In this document: piece by piece, positions 35,033 through 43,518 of the stretch
Layout of the letters: each line of letters begins with the position of its first letter
Position numbering within the stretch: position 1 is the first letter of the stretch
DNA from: Heliomicrobium undosum
GTDB lineage: Bacteria > Bacillota > Desulfitobacteriia > Heliobacteriales > Heliobacteriaceae
Assembly: GCF_009877425.1 (NCBI RefSeq)
Contig: NZ_WXEY01000003.1
Location: 241,416-305,415 of the forward strand
Length of the DNA: 64,000 nucleotides
Direction: 5' to 3'
Position numbers and translations under genes: made by a program
Notes under the pieces: model-generated
The model's input: only the letters and a program-made list of their open reading frames with translations
Database searches by the model: none
Told to the model about the DNA's origin: nothing

Positions 35033-36070
35033 TTGGATACGATGCGCTGGCAGGACGATCACCTGCTGCTTCTCGATCAGACCAAACTGCCCTTGACGGA
35101 AGAGTACATTGAATGCTGGGATCACATCATCCTCTGTGACGCCATCAAAAAACTGAAGGTCCGCGGCGCCCCGGCCATCGGCGCCGCCGCCGCTTTCGGC
35201 GTCGCCCTGGCGGCCCTCAACTACACCGGCGAGGACCGGGATGAGTTTGCCGCCGATGTCAAAAAGGCGATCGCCGATCTGGGCAAGACGCGCCCGACGG
35301 CGGTCAACCTCTTCTGGGCCTTGCGGCGCATGGAGGCCATCCTGGAAGACATTCGAACATACAGCGTCAAAGAACAGCAGGAACGACTCGTCGCTGAGGC
35401 CAAGGCGATCTTCGATGAAGACCGGGCTATGAACGAGCAGATGGGCCAGTACGGCCTCGAACTGATCCCCGAGAGCGCCGGTATCCTGACCCACTGCAAC
35501 GCCGGCGCCCTGGCGACGGCCGGCTTCGGCACGGCCCTCGGCGTCATCCGGGCGGCCCACCAGGCCGGCAAGGAGATCTCCGTCTTCGCCGATGAGACTC
35601 GACCGCTCCTGCAAGGGGCGCGCTTGACTGCCTGGGAACTGATGCAGGACGGGATCCCCGTCACCCTGATCACCGATTCCATGGCAGCCTATGTGATGAA
35701 ACAGAAGCTCGTCGACCTGGTCATCGTCGGCGCCGACCGGATCACGGCCAACGGCGATGTGGCCAACAAGATCGGCACCTATGGCGTGGCCCTTGCGGCC
35801 AAAGCCCACGGTATCCCCTTCTACGTGGCGGCGCCGGTGTCCACCTTCGACCTGAGCCTCGAATCGGGCCTTCAGATCCCCATCGAGGAGCGCGATACGG
35901 AGGAGGTCCGCCGCGTCGGCGACTCGATCACGGCGCCGCCGGGGGTGCCTGTCTACAACCCGGCCTTCGATGTCACCCCAGCCGAACTGGTGACGGCCTT
36001 CATCACCGATCGTGGCGTTTTCCGCCCCCCCTACCTGGAGACGTTGCGGGCGATGGCGGAAACAAAGTGA
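35033..36070 (+). CDS. mtnA: S-methyl-5-thioribose-1-phosphate isomerase
   Basis: The 345-residue eIF2B-like enzyme converts methylthioribose 1-phosphate to methylthioribulose 1-phosphate. The family motifs are clear: VRGAPAIGAAAAFGVALA, RPTAVNLFWALRRM, ILTHCNAGALATAGFGTALG (catalytic Cys), DETRPLLQGARLTAWEL, and IVGADRITANGDVANKIGTY (catalytic Asp). TTG starts the frame behind GGGGAAAGGGGA. It is 18 bases from mtnP. Genes for the rest of the Bacillus salvage route (mtnW, mtnX, mtnB, mtnD) do not follow. Confidence 0.95.
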   Translation: MDTMRWQDDHLLLLDQTKLPLTEEYIECWDHIILCDAIKKLKVRGAPAIGAAAAFGVALAALNYTGEDRDEFAADVKKAIADLGKTRPTAVNLFWALRRMEAILEDIRTYSVKEQQERLVAEAKAIFDEDRAMNEQMGQYGLELIPESAGILTHCNAGALATAGFGTALGVIRAAHQAGKEISVFADETRPLLQGARLTAWELMQDGIPVTLITDSMAAYVMKQKLVDLVIVGADRITANGDVANKIGTYGVALAAKAHGIPFYVAAPVSTFDLSLESGLQIPIEERDTEEVRRVGDSITAPPGVPVYNPAFDVTPAELVTAFITDRGVFRPPYLETLRAMAETK

Positions 36071-36161
36071 ATGTGATTTTCTCGATTGCCTGACGGAGAC
36101 AAGCAAGCAGTTAGATAAAGTAGCAAGCGCAGGCGACGCGTCATGAAGAGGAGAGTTGTTT

Positions 36162-37475
36162 GTGGCGAGAATCCTGATCCAAGGGGGCATGGTGCTGCCG
36201 ATGACCTCTCGCACCGCCATTGGGCGGGGGGATGTCTATGTGGAGGACGGCATCATCGCCGACATCTTCCCGGGAAGCGCCCCGGAAGCGATCTTCGGTC
36301 CTGATCTGCAGGTGATAGACGCCCGCAACAAGGCGGTTTTGCCGGGACTGGTCAATGCCCATACCCATGCGGCCATGACCCTGTTCCGCAGCTACGCCGA
36401 CGACTTGCCCTTGATGCGCTGGCTCAATGAAAAGATCTGGCCGGCCGAAGCTAACCTGACCGGCGACGATGTCTACTGGGGCACCCAACTGGCAGCGGCC
36501 GAGATGCTCAAATCAGGCACCACCGTCTTTGCCGACATGTACTTTTTCATGGACCGTGTGGCCGAGGCGGTCGCCGAAAGCGGCATGCGGGGCCATCTCA
36601 GCCGGGGAATGATCAGCGTCGCTGGTGAAGCGAACGGCAACAAGGGCCTGAGTGAGTCGGAAGCGCTCTTTTCTGACTGGAACAACGGCGCCGACGGCCG
36701 GATCCGCGTCTGGCTGGGGCCCCATGCGCCCTATACCTGCAACCCTGATTACCTGAAAAAGGTGATGGCCCTGGCCGATCGGCTGGGGACGGGCCTGCAC
36801 ATCCACTTGGCCGAAACGCGGACAGAGGTGGAGGACATCACCAAACAGTACGGCCAATCGCCGATCCTGCTGATGGACAGCATCGGACTCTTTGAGCGGC
36901 CCGTCCTGGCGGCCCACTGTGTTCATCTGACCGAAGCGGAAGAGGAGATCCTGGCCGCGAAAAAAGTCGGTGTCGCCCACAACCCCGAAAGCAACATGAA
37001 ACTTGCTTCCGGCATCGCGCCCGTCGAGAGCCTGCGCAAACGCCAGGCTGTGATCGGGCTGGGCACTGACGGCGCATCCAGCAATAACAACCTGGATCTG
37101 ATCGAGGAGATGCGCCAGGCCGCCTTCCTGCAAAAGGTCAACCTCTTCGATCCCACGGCCATGCCGGCTTACGCCGTCTTGGAGATGGCCACCATCGGCG
37201 GCGCCCGGGCCTTGGGCTGGGATGACGCGATCGGCTCCCTGGAAGCCGGCAAGCGCGCCGATATCATCGTCGTCAACATGGACCAACCCCACCTGTGTCC
37301 TGACTTCGATCCTGTGGCCCACCTGGTGTACTCGGCCCGTGGATCGGACGTGGAAACAGTGCTCGTCGACGGCCAGGTCCTGGTGCGCGACGGGAAACTG
37401 GTCCGCATGAATGAAAAGCGGATCATGGAGGAAGCGCGGGCGCGAGCAATTCGTTTGACGACGCCGCAGGCATAG
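36162..37475 (+). CDS. mtaD: 5-methylthioadenosine/S-adenosylhomocysteine deaminase
   Basis: The 437-residue amidohydrolase deaminates methylthioadenosine and S-adenosylhomocysteine. The metal site is complete: PGLVNAHTHAAMTLFRS (H-x-H), HIHLAETRTEV (His), AAHCVHLTEAE (His), and GTDGASSNNNLDL (Asp). GTG at 36162 is eight bases after AAGAGGAGA; a TTG at 36156 would be too close. Together with mtnP and mtnA it offers two ways to handle methylthioadenosine. A related deaminase function (guanine or cytosine) cannot be fully excluded. Confidence 0.88.
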   Translation: MARILIQGGMVLPMTSRTAIGRGDVYVEDGIIADIFPGSAPEAIFGPDLQVIDARNKAVLPGLVNAHTHAAMTLFRSYADDLPLMRWLNEKIWPAEANLTGDDVYWGTQLAAAEMLKSGTTVFADMYFFMDRVAEAVAESGMRGHLSRGMISVAGEANGNKGLSESEALFSDWNNGADGRIRVWLGPHAPYTCNPDYLKKVMALADRLGTGLHIHLAETRTEVEDITKQYGQSPILLMDSIGLFERPVLAAHCVHLTEAEEEILAAKKVGVAHNPESNMKLASGIAPVESLRKRQAVIGLGTDGASSNNNLDLIEEMRQAAFLQKVNLFDPTAMPAYAVLEMATIGGARALGWDDAIGSLEAGKRADIIVVNMDQPHLCPDFDPVAHLVYSARGSDVETVLVDGQVLVRDGKLVRMNEKRIMEEARARAIRLTTPQA

Positions 37476-37495
37476 CGGCAGGAATCCTGCTCCGA

Positions 37496-37535
37496 AAGGA
37501 GAATATAACCCTCATGGGGTTCTTACTCCTTTTGG
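37496..37535 (+). terminator. Hairpin between mtaD and the GGDEF gene
   Basis: AAGGAG (37496-37501) pairs with CTCCTT (37526-37531), and inside it AACCC pairs with GGGTT, followed by TTGG. The short T-run makes it a weak terminator or an attenuator; the GGDEF start follows after about 15 bases. Confidence 0.4.
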
Positions 37536-37548
37536 AAGGAGCCGGGTG

Positions 37549-38808
37549 ATGGAATACTTCGTCATCGGAATGAGCGCCGTCGTCCTGCTTTTGCTCACCT
37601 ATCGGTGGCAAGAGGGTCGGCGGCATTCGGTATACAGCGACGACCGATCAAAACAGACGGCACTCCTGGAACGGAGACTGGCCGATCTGGAGGGACAAGT
37701 CGCTTTTCTCGCTCTCGAACGGGATGACGCCTTGCGGACCATCGAGTCCCAGCGGATGGCCCAGGAGGAACTGGATGAGTTGACTCGCCAGAATTACATC
37801 CTCCATGAGATCAATCGGGCCATCAACACCACTGTCGATGAAGGGGAGATCGTCACCATCATCCTGCAGGCGATGGTGACGTTGACGGGCGCCGAATCGG
37901 CGTCGATTATCCTCTTCGATGGGGAAGATGTGCGGATTGTCAGCCACTGCGGTTTTGTTGAGGGCGCGCCGGAAAGCCCGGACGACGTGTTTCGAGAAAG
38001 CGTCGCCTGGAAGGTGCTTACAACCGGGCAGCCCTTCATCCATGACGATCCCGGCGAGTACCGCCGGTACCGTCCATCGCTGGTCAACTATGTCGCTTCC
38101 ATCCCCTTGACTTTTATTAAAGAGGTCATCGGTTGCATCAACATCCATTCCATGGGACCGCGCTACCTGCTCACCCCTTCGAAGGCGGAGATCCTGCAGA
38201 TCCTGGGCGGCCAGGCCGCGCTCGCTTTGAAAAACGCCAGCATGTATCACCAGTTGAAACGGCAGAACGAATACTTCGCCCGGCAGGCTGTCACGGACGG
38301 CTTGACAGGCTTGCACAATCACCGCTTCTTTCAACAGCGCTTGCAGGAACTGATGAAGGAAAGCGAAACCTTGGAACGGCCGGTCACCTTGCTGCTGTTT
38401 GATATCGACCATTTCAAACGCTGCAACGACACCTACGGTCATCCCTGTGGCGACGAGATCCTCCGGCAGATCGCCGGCATCCTGCGCAGCCAACTGAGAC
38501 CGCAGGAGGTTGCCGCCCGTTATGGCGGTGAGGAGTTTGCCGTCATTCTGCCGGACGCCGATCTCCACCGTGGGATCGAACGGGCGGAACAAATCCGTCA
38601 GGCTGTGGCGAACTTCTGTTTCCAGAACCCTGATCGGACCTTGTGCCTGAATATGACCGTCAGCATCGGTGTTTCTGAGAAATTGGCCGATTGGGACAAG
38701 TCACGATTGATTGAAGCGGCGGATCGCGCCCTTTACCGGGCTAAGGGACAGGGACGCAACCGCGTCTGCGCTGACTTGGACCGGGAGATATCTATGGAAG
38801 CCGGCTGA
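37549..38808 (+). CDS. GAF-GGDEF diguanylate cyclase
   Basis: The 419-residue protein has one N-terminal membrane segment (about 2-18), a coiled coil (about 38-85), a GAF domain (about 88-235) and a C-terminal GGDEF domain (about 250-410). The active site is intact: DIDHFKRCNDTYGH and RYGGEEFAVILPDA. The segment before GGEEF reads RPQE instead of the RxxD inhibitory site, so product feedback is probably lost. It should make cyclic di-GMP in response to an unknown signal at the GAF domain. AAGGAG precedes the ATG; a GTG one codon earlier is possible. Confidence 0.92.
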   Translation: MEYFVIGMSAVVLLLLTYRWQEGRRHSVYSDDRSKQTALLERRLADLEGQVAFLALERDDALRTIESQRMAQEELDELTRQNYILHEINRAINTTVDEGEIVTIILQAMVTLTGAESASIILFDGEDVRIVSHCGFVEGAPESPDDVFRESVAWKVLTTGQPFIHDDPGEYRRYRPSLVNYVASIPLTFIKEVIGCINIHSMGPRYLLTPSKAEILQILGGQAALALKNASMYHQLKRQNEYFARQAVTDGLTGLHNHRFFQQRLQELMKESETLERPVTLLLFDIDHFKRCNDTYGHPCGDEILRQIAGILRSQLRPQEVAARYGGEEFAVILPDADLHRGIERAEQIRQAVANFCFQNPDRTLCLNMTVSIGVSEKLADWDKSRLIEAADRALYRAKGQGRNRVCADLDREISMEAG

Positions 38809-38882
38809 TACTGGGCAGACGTATTCCGCTTCACTAGAAGCAAACATACGAGGCGTAATGCAACAGAAGCGCCTGATTGTCA

Positions 38883-38910
38883 ACAAAGGAAGGCTTTTGC
38901 CTTCCTTTGT
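38883..38910 (+). terminator. Perfect hairpin before ylxM
   Basis: ACAAAGGAAGGC (38883-38894) pairs perfectly with 38899-38910 around a TTTT loop. It lacks a T-run but sits where the GGDEF transcript should end, just ahead of the ylxM promoter. Confidence 0.6.
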
Positions 38911-38928
38911 CGCGTGAAGGAGAAAACC

Positions 38929-38957
38929 TTGACAGTTCCGGTTCTTCATAGTAGAAT
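38929..38957 (+). promoter_or_regulatory. Sigma-A promoter of ylxM-ffh
   Basis: TTGACA (38929-38934) and TAGAAT (38952-38957) are 17 bases apart, 44 bases before the ylxM start. Confidence 0.8.
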
Positions 38958-39000
38958 CTATGAAGTGTCAAGTCTCCTCCCTTTACAGAAGGGTTTTGTG

Positions 39001-39384
39001 ATGGAAGAAAGACCACTGGAAAAACTGACGCGGATGGCCCTGCTCAACGACTTTTACGGTCAACTGTTGACGGAACGTCAGCGACAGGTTCTGTCCCTTT
39101 ATTATGAGGATAATTTCTCCCTGGCGGAGATCGCCGAGGAGTTCTCCGTAACGCGCCAAGCCGTTTTTGACCTTTTAAAACGGGCCGAGAAGATCCTCCT
39201 GGGTTATGAAGACAAGCTGGGATTGGTCAAACGCTGGCAGGAGGAACGGCGCCAACTGTCGGAAGTTTTGGCGCAACTGCAACGCTGTCATGGCGACGGC
39301 GATTGGGGACGGTTGGAAGCGGCTATCCTCCGTCTGAAGGAAATGCTCGACGAAAGCGGGGGAGCCACCGATGGCCATGTTTGA
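39001..39384 (+). CDS. ylxM: YlxM family DNA-binding protein (UPF0122)
   Basis: The 127-residue sigma-70 region 4-like helix-turn-helix protein is encoded directly before ffh in most Firmicutes and is thought to modulate SRP. Signatures are MALLNDFYGQLLTERQRQVLSLYYEDNFSLAEIAEEFSVTRQAVFDLLKRAEKIL (about 13-66), a complete HTH. ATG at 39001 is preceded by an in-frame GTG. It overlaps ffh by 14 bases. Confidence 0.93.
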   Translation: MEERPLEKLTRMALLNDFYGQLLTERQRQVLSLYYEDNFSLAEIAEEFSVTRQAVFDLLKRAEKILLGYEDKLGLVKRWQEERRQLSEVLAQLQRCHGDGDWGRLEAAILRLKEMLDESGGATDGHV

Positions 39385-40741
39385 GGGACTGGCGGAAAAA
39401 CTGCAAAACACCTTCAAAAAGCTGCGTGGCAAGGGAAAGGTGTCTGAGGCCGACGTCGCTGAGGCGATGCGGGAGGTCCGCATGGCCCTGCTGGCGGCTG
39501 ACGTAAGCCTGAAGGTTGTCAAGGATTTTGTGGCTCGCGTCAAGGAGCGGGCTGTCGGTCAAGAGGTCCTGGAAAGCCTGACGCCTGGTCAGCAGGTCGT
39601 CAAGGTTGTCTATGAAGAACTGGTCGCCCTGATGGGGGGGACCTCATCGAAACTCACCTTGTCGCCGAAACCGCCGACAGTGGTCATGCTCGTGGGCCTG
39701 CAAGGCGCTGGTAAGACGACGACTGTGTCAAAACTGGGCCTGTTCCTGCGCAAACAGGGGCGCCGGCCCCTCCTGGCGGCCTGTGACGTCTACCGCCCTG
39801 CTGCTGTTAAACAGCTCCAGGTCCTGGGCAATCAACTGGATCTTCCTGTCTTTTCCATGGGCACGGGCATCAGCCCTGTCGACATCGCCAAAGGCGCCGT
39901 GGAGCATGCTGTCGCCCACGGCCGTGATATGGTCCTGCTGGACACAGCCGGTCGTTTGCACATCAACGAAGAGTTGATGGAGGAACTGAAATCGATTAAG
40001 TCCTCTGTCCGCCCCCATGAGATCCTGCTCGTCGTGGATGCCATGACCGGTCAGGATGCCGTCAATGTGGCCGAATCCTTCCACGGGCAACTGGGACTTG
40101 ACGGGGTGATCCTGACCAAACTGGATGGCGACGCCCGCGGCGGCGCCGCCCTGTCCGTCAAGGCGGTCACCGGCTGTCCGATCAAGTTCGCCGGCATGGG
40201 TGAAAAACCGGATGCCCTGGAGCAATTCCACCCCGATCGGATGGCCTCGCGCATCCTGGGGATGGGCGATGTGCTCACCCTGATCGAGAAGGCCCAGGCC
40301 AACATGGACGCCCAAATGGCCAAAGACATGGAACAGCGGCTGCGCAAGGCCGAGTTCACCTTGGAAGATTTCCTGGCCCAGATTCAACAGATGAAAAAGA
40401 TGGGGCCGTTGGACCAACTGATGGGCATGATGCCGGGCATGAACAAGATGAAGGCGCTTAAAGACGTGCAGATCGACGATAAAGACATGAAGCATGTGGA
40501 GGCTATCATCCTGTCCATGACGCCGGAGGAGCGGCGCAATCCCCAGATCCTCAAGGACAGCCGCAAGCGACGCATCGCCCGCGGTTCCGGCACATCGGTC
40601 CAGCAGGTGAACAACCTGCTCAAGACTTTTGAACAGACGCGCAAGATCTTTAAGCAGTTTGCCGATATGCGCGGCGGCAAGGGGCCTGGCAAAGGTCCCG
40701 GCGGCAAGAAGGGCATGTTCCGGATGCCGTTCATGAAGTAA
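39371..40741 (+). CDS. ffh: Signal recognition particle protein Ffh
   Basis: The 456-residue GTPase binds signal peptides and 4.5S RNA. The N domain starts MFEGLAEKLQNTFKKLRGKGK; the G domain has GLQGAGKTTTVSKLG, DVYRPAAVKQL, DTAGRLHINEEL and TKLDGDARGG. The methionine-rich M domain (about 300-440) has MGPLDQLMGMMPGMNKM, RKRRIARGSGTS, which contacts SRP RNA, and a glycine-lysine-rich tail. A second ATG two codons in is an equally good start. The receptor gene ftsY is 5.4 kb upstream. Confidence 0.97.
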   Translation: MAMFEGLAEKLQNTFKKLRGKGKVSEADVAEAMREVRMALLAADVSLKVVKDFVARVKERAVGQEVLESLTPGQQVVKVVYEELVALMGGTSSKLTLSPKPPTVVMLVGLQGAGKTTTVSKLGLFLRKQGRRPLLAACDVYRPAAVKQLQVLGNQLDLPVFSMGTGISPVDIAKGAVEHAVAHGRDMVLLDTAGRLHINEELMEELKSIKSSVRPHEILLVVDAMTGQDAVNVAESFHGQLGLDGVILTKLDGDARGGAALSVKAVTGCPIKFAGMGEKPDALEQFHPDRMASRILGMGDVLTLIEKAQANMDAQMAKDMEQRLRKAEFTLEDFLAQIQQMKKMGPLDQLMGMMPGMNKMKALKDVQIDDKDMKHVEAIILSMTPEERRNPQILKDSRKRRIARGSGTSVQQVNNLLKTFEQTRKIFKQFADMRGGKGPGKGPGGKKGMFRMPFMK

Positions 40742-40834
40742 GCCATCCATGGCAACCCTTTTTCGGGAAGTCAAGCAAGAGCGCGGAACCTTTTGGCAGA
40801 CGATAAAGCAAACTCTTTGAAGGAGGTGATATTC

Positions 40835-41107
40835 TTGGCAACTCGTATTCGTCTCAAACGCCTGGGTATGAAAAAAGCTCCCTTCTACCGGGTCGTTGTC
40901 GCCGATTCCCGTTCTCCCCGGGATGGGCGTTTTATTGAAGAGATTGGTTACTACAACCCCACCAAAGAACCGGCCATCCTGCAGATCGACGAGGAAAAAG
41001 CGATCAAATGGCTGTCCAGCGGGGCGCAACCTTCGGATACCGTCAAGGCCTTGTTGAACAAGGCTGGGATCCTGGACAAAATGGCGGAGAAAAAAGCGCA
41101 AGCTTAA
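40835..41107 (+). CDS. rpsP: 30S ribosomal protein S16
   Basis: The 90-residue protein begins [41 protein letters not shown], the family signature. TTG at 40835 sits behind a near-perfect AAGGAGGTGAT; the frame is open 42 bases further upstream, through that Shine-Dalgarno. It starts the conserved rpsP-khpA-rimM-trmD-rplS series. Confidence 0.96.
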   Translation: MATRIRLKRLGMKKAPFYRVVVADSRSPRDGRFIEEIGYYNPTKEPAILQIDEEKAIKWLSSGAQPSDTVKALLNKAGILDKMAEKKAQA

Positions 41108-41140
41108 CCGTCGGGGAATGTCCAGTGGGGAGGTACCCAC

Positions 41141-41368
41141 GTGAAAGAGTTGGTAGAGGTTCTGGCCAAAGCCTTGGTCGATCGACCGGAGGCCGTGCAG
41201 GTGACCCAGACGGAGACGGAGAAGCAGGTTGTCATCGAGCTTCGCGTCGCTCCCGAAGACATGGGCAAGGTCATTGGCAAACAGGGCAAGATTGCCAAGG
41301 CGATCCGCACGATGGTCAAAGCGGCCGCCGCCAGGGATGGCCGGCGCGTCCTGGTTGAAATCCTTTGA
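41141..41368 (+). CDS. khpA: KH domain RNA-binding protein KhpA
   Basis: The 75-residue protein is a single KH domain with the GKVIGKQGKIAKAIRTMVKAA loop (GxxG). KhpA binds RNA, often with KhpB, and affects cell division and translation in Firmicutes. GTG follows AGTGGGGAGG. It lies between rpsP and rimM, its usual position. Confidence 0.92.
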   Translation: MKELVEVLAKALVDRPEAVQVTQTETEKQVVIELRVAPEDMGKVIGKQGKIAKAIRTMVKAAAARDGRRVLVEIL

Positions 41369-41449
41369 TTCATTGAATCGAAATGGTGAACATTAGGGGA
41401 AAGGGGGCGAAAGCTCCCTTTTTCCCATCTGATGGGGAGGCCGCCTGTT

Positions 41450-41965
41450 ATGTCGAAGCGTGTCCGGGTAGGGCAGATCGTCAACACACAGGGGGTGCGC
41501 GGGCAGGTCCGCCTGTGGCCGTTGACGGAAAAGCCGTCGCGGTTTAATGAAATAAAACGGGTGTTTGTGGAGACGCCGCCCCAGGGAGCGCCGGAGGTAT
41601 TGACGCTCACCGGCGCTCAACCCATGAAAAAACTGGTGATCGTCAGCTTTCAGGAGATCAGCGATATGACCCAGGCGGAGCGGCTCAAGGGCTGCTACCT
41701 GACCATTCCCGTTGAGGAAGTGCCGGCGCCGGAAGCGGATAGCTACTACCATTTTCAATTGGAAGGGCTTGCCGTCTTCACGGAAGCAGGGGAGAGGCTG
41801 GGTCAGATCGAGGAGATCCTGGAGACGGGAAGCAACGATGTCTACGTGGTGCGGCAATCGTCGCCTCCTGGAGAGGTACTCGTCCCGGCCCTTAAGTCGG
41901 TGGTCCTGAAGGTCGATCTGGCTGCGGGGTCGATGACCGTGCGACTTCCGGATGGGCTGCGCTGA
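41450..41965 (+). CDS. rimM: 16S rRNA processing protein RimM
   Basis: The 171-residue factor helps 30S maturation around S19. It has the N-terminal beta-barrel (RVRVGQIVNTQGVRGQVRLWPLTEKPSRF) and a C-terminal PRC-barrel (YYHFQLEGLAVFTEAGERLGQIEEILETGSNDVYVV) ending in EVLVPALKSVVLKVDLAAGSM. ATG at 41450 follows GGGGAGG. About 110 bases of tandem repeat lie between it and trmD, unlike the tight spacing common elsewhere. Confidence 0.95.
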   Translation: MSKRVRVGQIVNTQGVRGQVRLWPLTEKPSRFNEIKRVFVETPPQGAPEVLTLTGAQPMKKLVIVSFQEISDMTQAERLKGCYLTIPVEEVPAPEADSYYHFQLEGLAVFTEAGERLGQIEEILETGSNDVYVVRQSSPPGEVLVPALKSVVLKVDLAAGSMTVRLPDGLR

Positions 41966-41973
41966 CCGATGGC

Positions 41974-42072
41974 GATAAGCGGGATGCCCGATAAATGGAA
42001 TAGCCGATAAATGGTTATGGCCGATAAATCGAATGCCTGATAAACGAATGCCGGGTAAACGGATGGCGATAC
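41974..42072 (+). repeat. Degenerate 14-17 base tandem repeat between rimM and trmD
   Basis: Seven copies of a unit close to GATAAATGGAATGCC begin at 41974, 41990, 42006, 42023, 42039, 42054 and 42068; the last is cut short at the trmD ATG. The best conserved part is (C/G)(G/T)ATAAA followed by (G/C)(A/G)ATG. The copies differ by substitutions and by one or two bases in length. Confidence 0.8.
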
Positions 42073-42073
42073 G

Positions 42074-42886
42074 ATGAAGATTGACGTGTTGACGATTTTT
42101 CCGGAGATGTTCACGGGCCCGATGGATGCCAGCATCATCGGGCGGGCGAGGGAGAAGGGGATCCTGTCGGTCAACACCCACGATGTGCGGGCCTATACGA
42201 CGAACAAACACCGGCGCGTCGATGACACCCCTTTCGGCGGCGGCGCCGGCATGGTGATGAACGCCCAGCCCTTTTTCGACGCCCTAGCGGCGCTCTGTGG
42301 TCCCCAGGAACAGCGAGATCCCTTGCGGTCACGGGTGGCGCTGCTGACGCCCCAGGGCGCTGTCTTCAACCAGGCCAAGGCGCGTGAACTCTCGGGCTTG
42401 CAGCAATTGGTGCTGATCTGCGGCCGCTATGAAGGCATCGATGACCGGGTGCGCCAGGCCTGGGTCGATGAGGAGATCTCCATCGGCGATTATGTGCTCA
42501 CCGGCGGCGAACTGCCGGCGATGGTGGTCATCGACGCCGTGGCCCGCCTGCTGCCGGGCACCCTGGGCGACGAGACCTCCGCTGAGGAGGAGTCTTTCAG
42601 CGACGGTCTGCTCGAATACCCCCAGTACACAAAACCGGCGCTCTTTCGCGGGATGGAGGCGCCGCCGGAACTGCTGAGCGGCCACCATGAGGCGATCCGG
42701 CGCTGGCGGCGCAAGGAGGCTTTCAAACGGACCTACCAGAAACGCCCGGAACTGCTCATCGGCCGGCCGTTCCCTTTTGATGACCGGGTGCTGTTGGCAG
42801 AGGCGCTGTGCGAACTGGGCCTCGACGCTGAAATCCCGGAGAAGCCAAAGAAGAAACGCGCCAAGGGAAGGGAGCCGCGCACGTGA
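42074..42886 (+). CDS. trmD: tRNA (guanine-37-N1)-methyltransferase
   Basis: The 270-residue SPOUT enzyme methylates G37 of tRNAs to keep the reading frame. It has MKIDVLTIFPEMFTGP, HRRVDDTPFGGGAGMVM, LICGRYEGIDDRV, and EISIGDYVLTGGELPAMVVIDAVARLLPG with the trefoil knot SAM site. The C-terminal extension is lysine-rich. The start lies at the end of the tandem repeat, and the upstream ribosome site is weak (GGATGGCGATACG). It overlaps the next gene by four bases. Confidence 0.96.
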   Translation: MKIDVLTIFPEMFTGPMDASIIGRAREKGILSVNTHDVRAYTTNKHRRVDDTPFGGGAGMVMNAQPFFDALAALCGPQEQRDPLRSRVALLTPQGAVFNQAKARELSGLQQLVLICGRYEGIDDRVRQAWVDEEISIGDYVLTGGELPAMVVIDAVARLLPGTLGDETSAEEESFSDGLLEYPQYTKPALFRGMEAPPELLSGHHEAIRRWRRKEAFKRTYQKRPELLIGRPFPFDDRVLLAEALCELGLDAEIPEKPKKKRAKGREPRT

Positions 42887-43506
42887 ACCTGCAGGATGTT
42901 CGCCTCTATATCGGTCTTGTCCACCACCCCGTCTATAACAAACGGATGCAGGTCATCGCCACATCGGTGACCAACCTGGATCTCCACGATATCTCCCGCA
43001 GCGCGACCACCTATGATGTGGCTGGCTACTTCGTTATCCATCCCCATCAGGCACAGCAACGCCTGGTCGGCGAGATCCTGCGCTATTGGATGGAAGGTTA
43101 TGGCGCCGAATACAACCCAGACCGCAAGGAGGCCCTTGAACGGCTGAAGGTGACGGCTACGCTGGAAGAGGCGATGGCAGCCATCGAGGAAAAAGAGGGG
43201 CGGCAGCCGAAGATCATCACGACTGACGCCCGGATCTATGATAATTCAGTCGGTTACCGGCAGATGCGGGAAAAGTTTGTCACCGAGGACGGTCCCTGGC
43301 TCTTGCTCTTCGGAACCGGCTTCGGCATGGAGCGGGAGATGATGATGCAGGCTGATTACATTCTCTATCCGGTCTGGGGACGGGGGCCTTACAACCATCT
43401 CTCGGTGCGGGCGGCGGCGGCGATCATCCTGGATCGGTTGCTGGGGGAGCCGTGGTTTGAGGGCGACTTTAGCGTGCCATGTAGCGCTACCGAGTCGTCA
43501 GAGTAA
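42883..43506 (+). CDS. SPOUT-type RNA methyltransferase, trmD neighbour
   Basis: The 207-residue protein begins VRLYIGLVHHPVYNKRMQVIATSVTNLDLHDISRSATTYDV and has FGTGFGMEREMMMQADYILYPVWGRGPYNHLSVRAAAAIILDRLLG near the end, like the knotted SAM-binding end of SPOUT proteins. Such a gene is found beside trmD in many Clostridia and is annotated as an RNA methyltransferase; the target nucleotide is unknown. GTG start overlapping the trmD stop. Confidence 0.8.
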   Translation: MNLQDVRLYIGLVHHPVYNKRMQVIATSVTNLDLHDISRSATTYDVAGYFVIHPHQAQQRLVGEILRYWMEGYGAEYNPDRKEALERLKVTATLEEAMAAIEEKEGRQPKIITTDARIYDNSVGYRQMREKFVTEDGPWLLLFGTGFGMEREMMMQADYILYPVWGRGPYNHLSVRAAAAIILDRLLGEPWFEGDFSVPCSATESSE

Positions 43507-43518
43507 CAAACCCTAATT

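Noticed and set aside
39728..41140. Minus-strand frame across ffh and rpsP (470 codons)
   Set aside because: Antisense shadow with His/Leu-rich composition; both plus-strand genes are certain.
41974..42072. CRISPR array
   Set aside because: Units are only 14-17 bases, abut each other without spacers and drift in sequence, so this is a simple tandem repeat.
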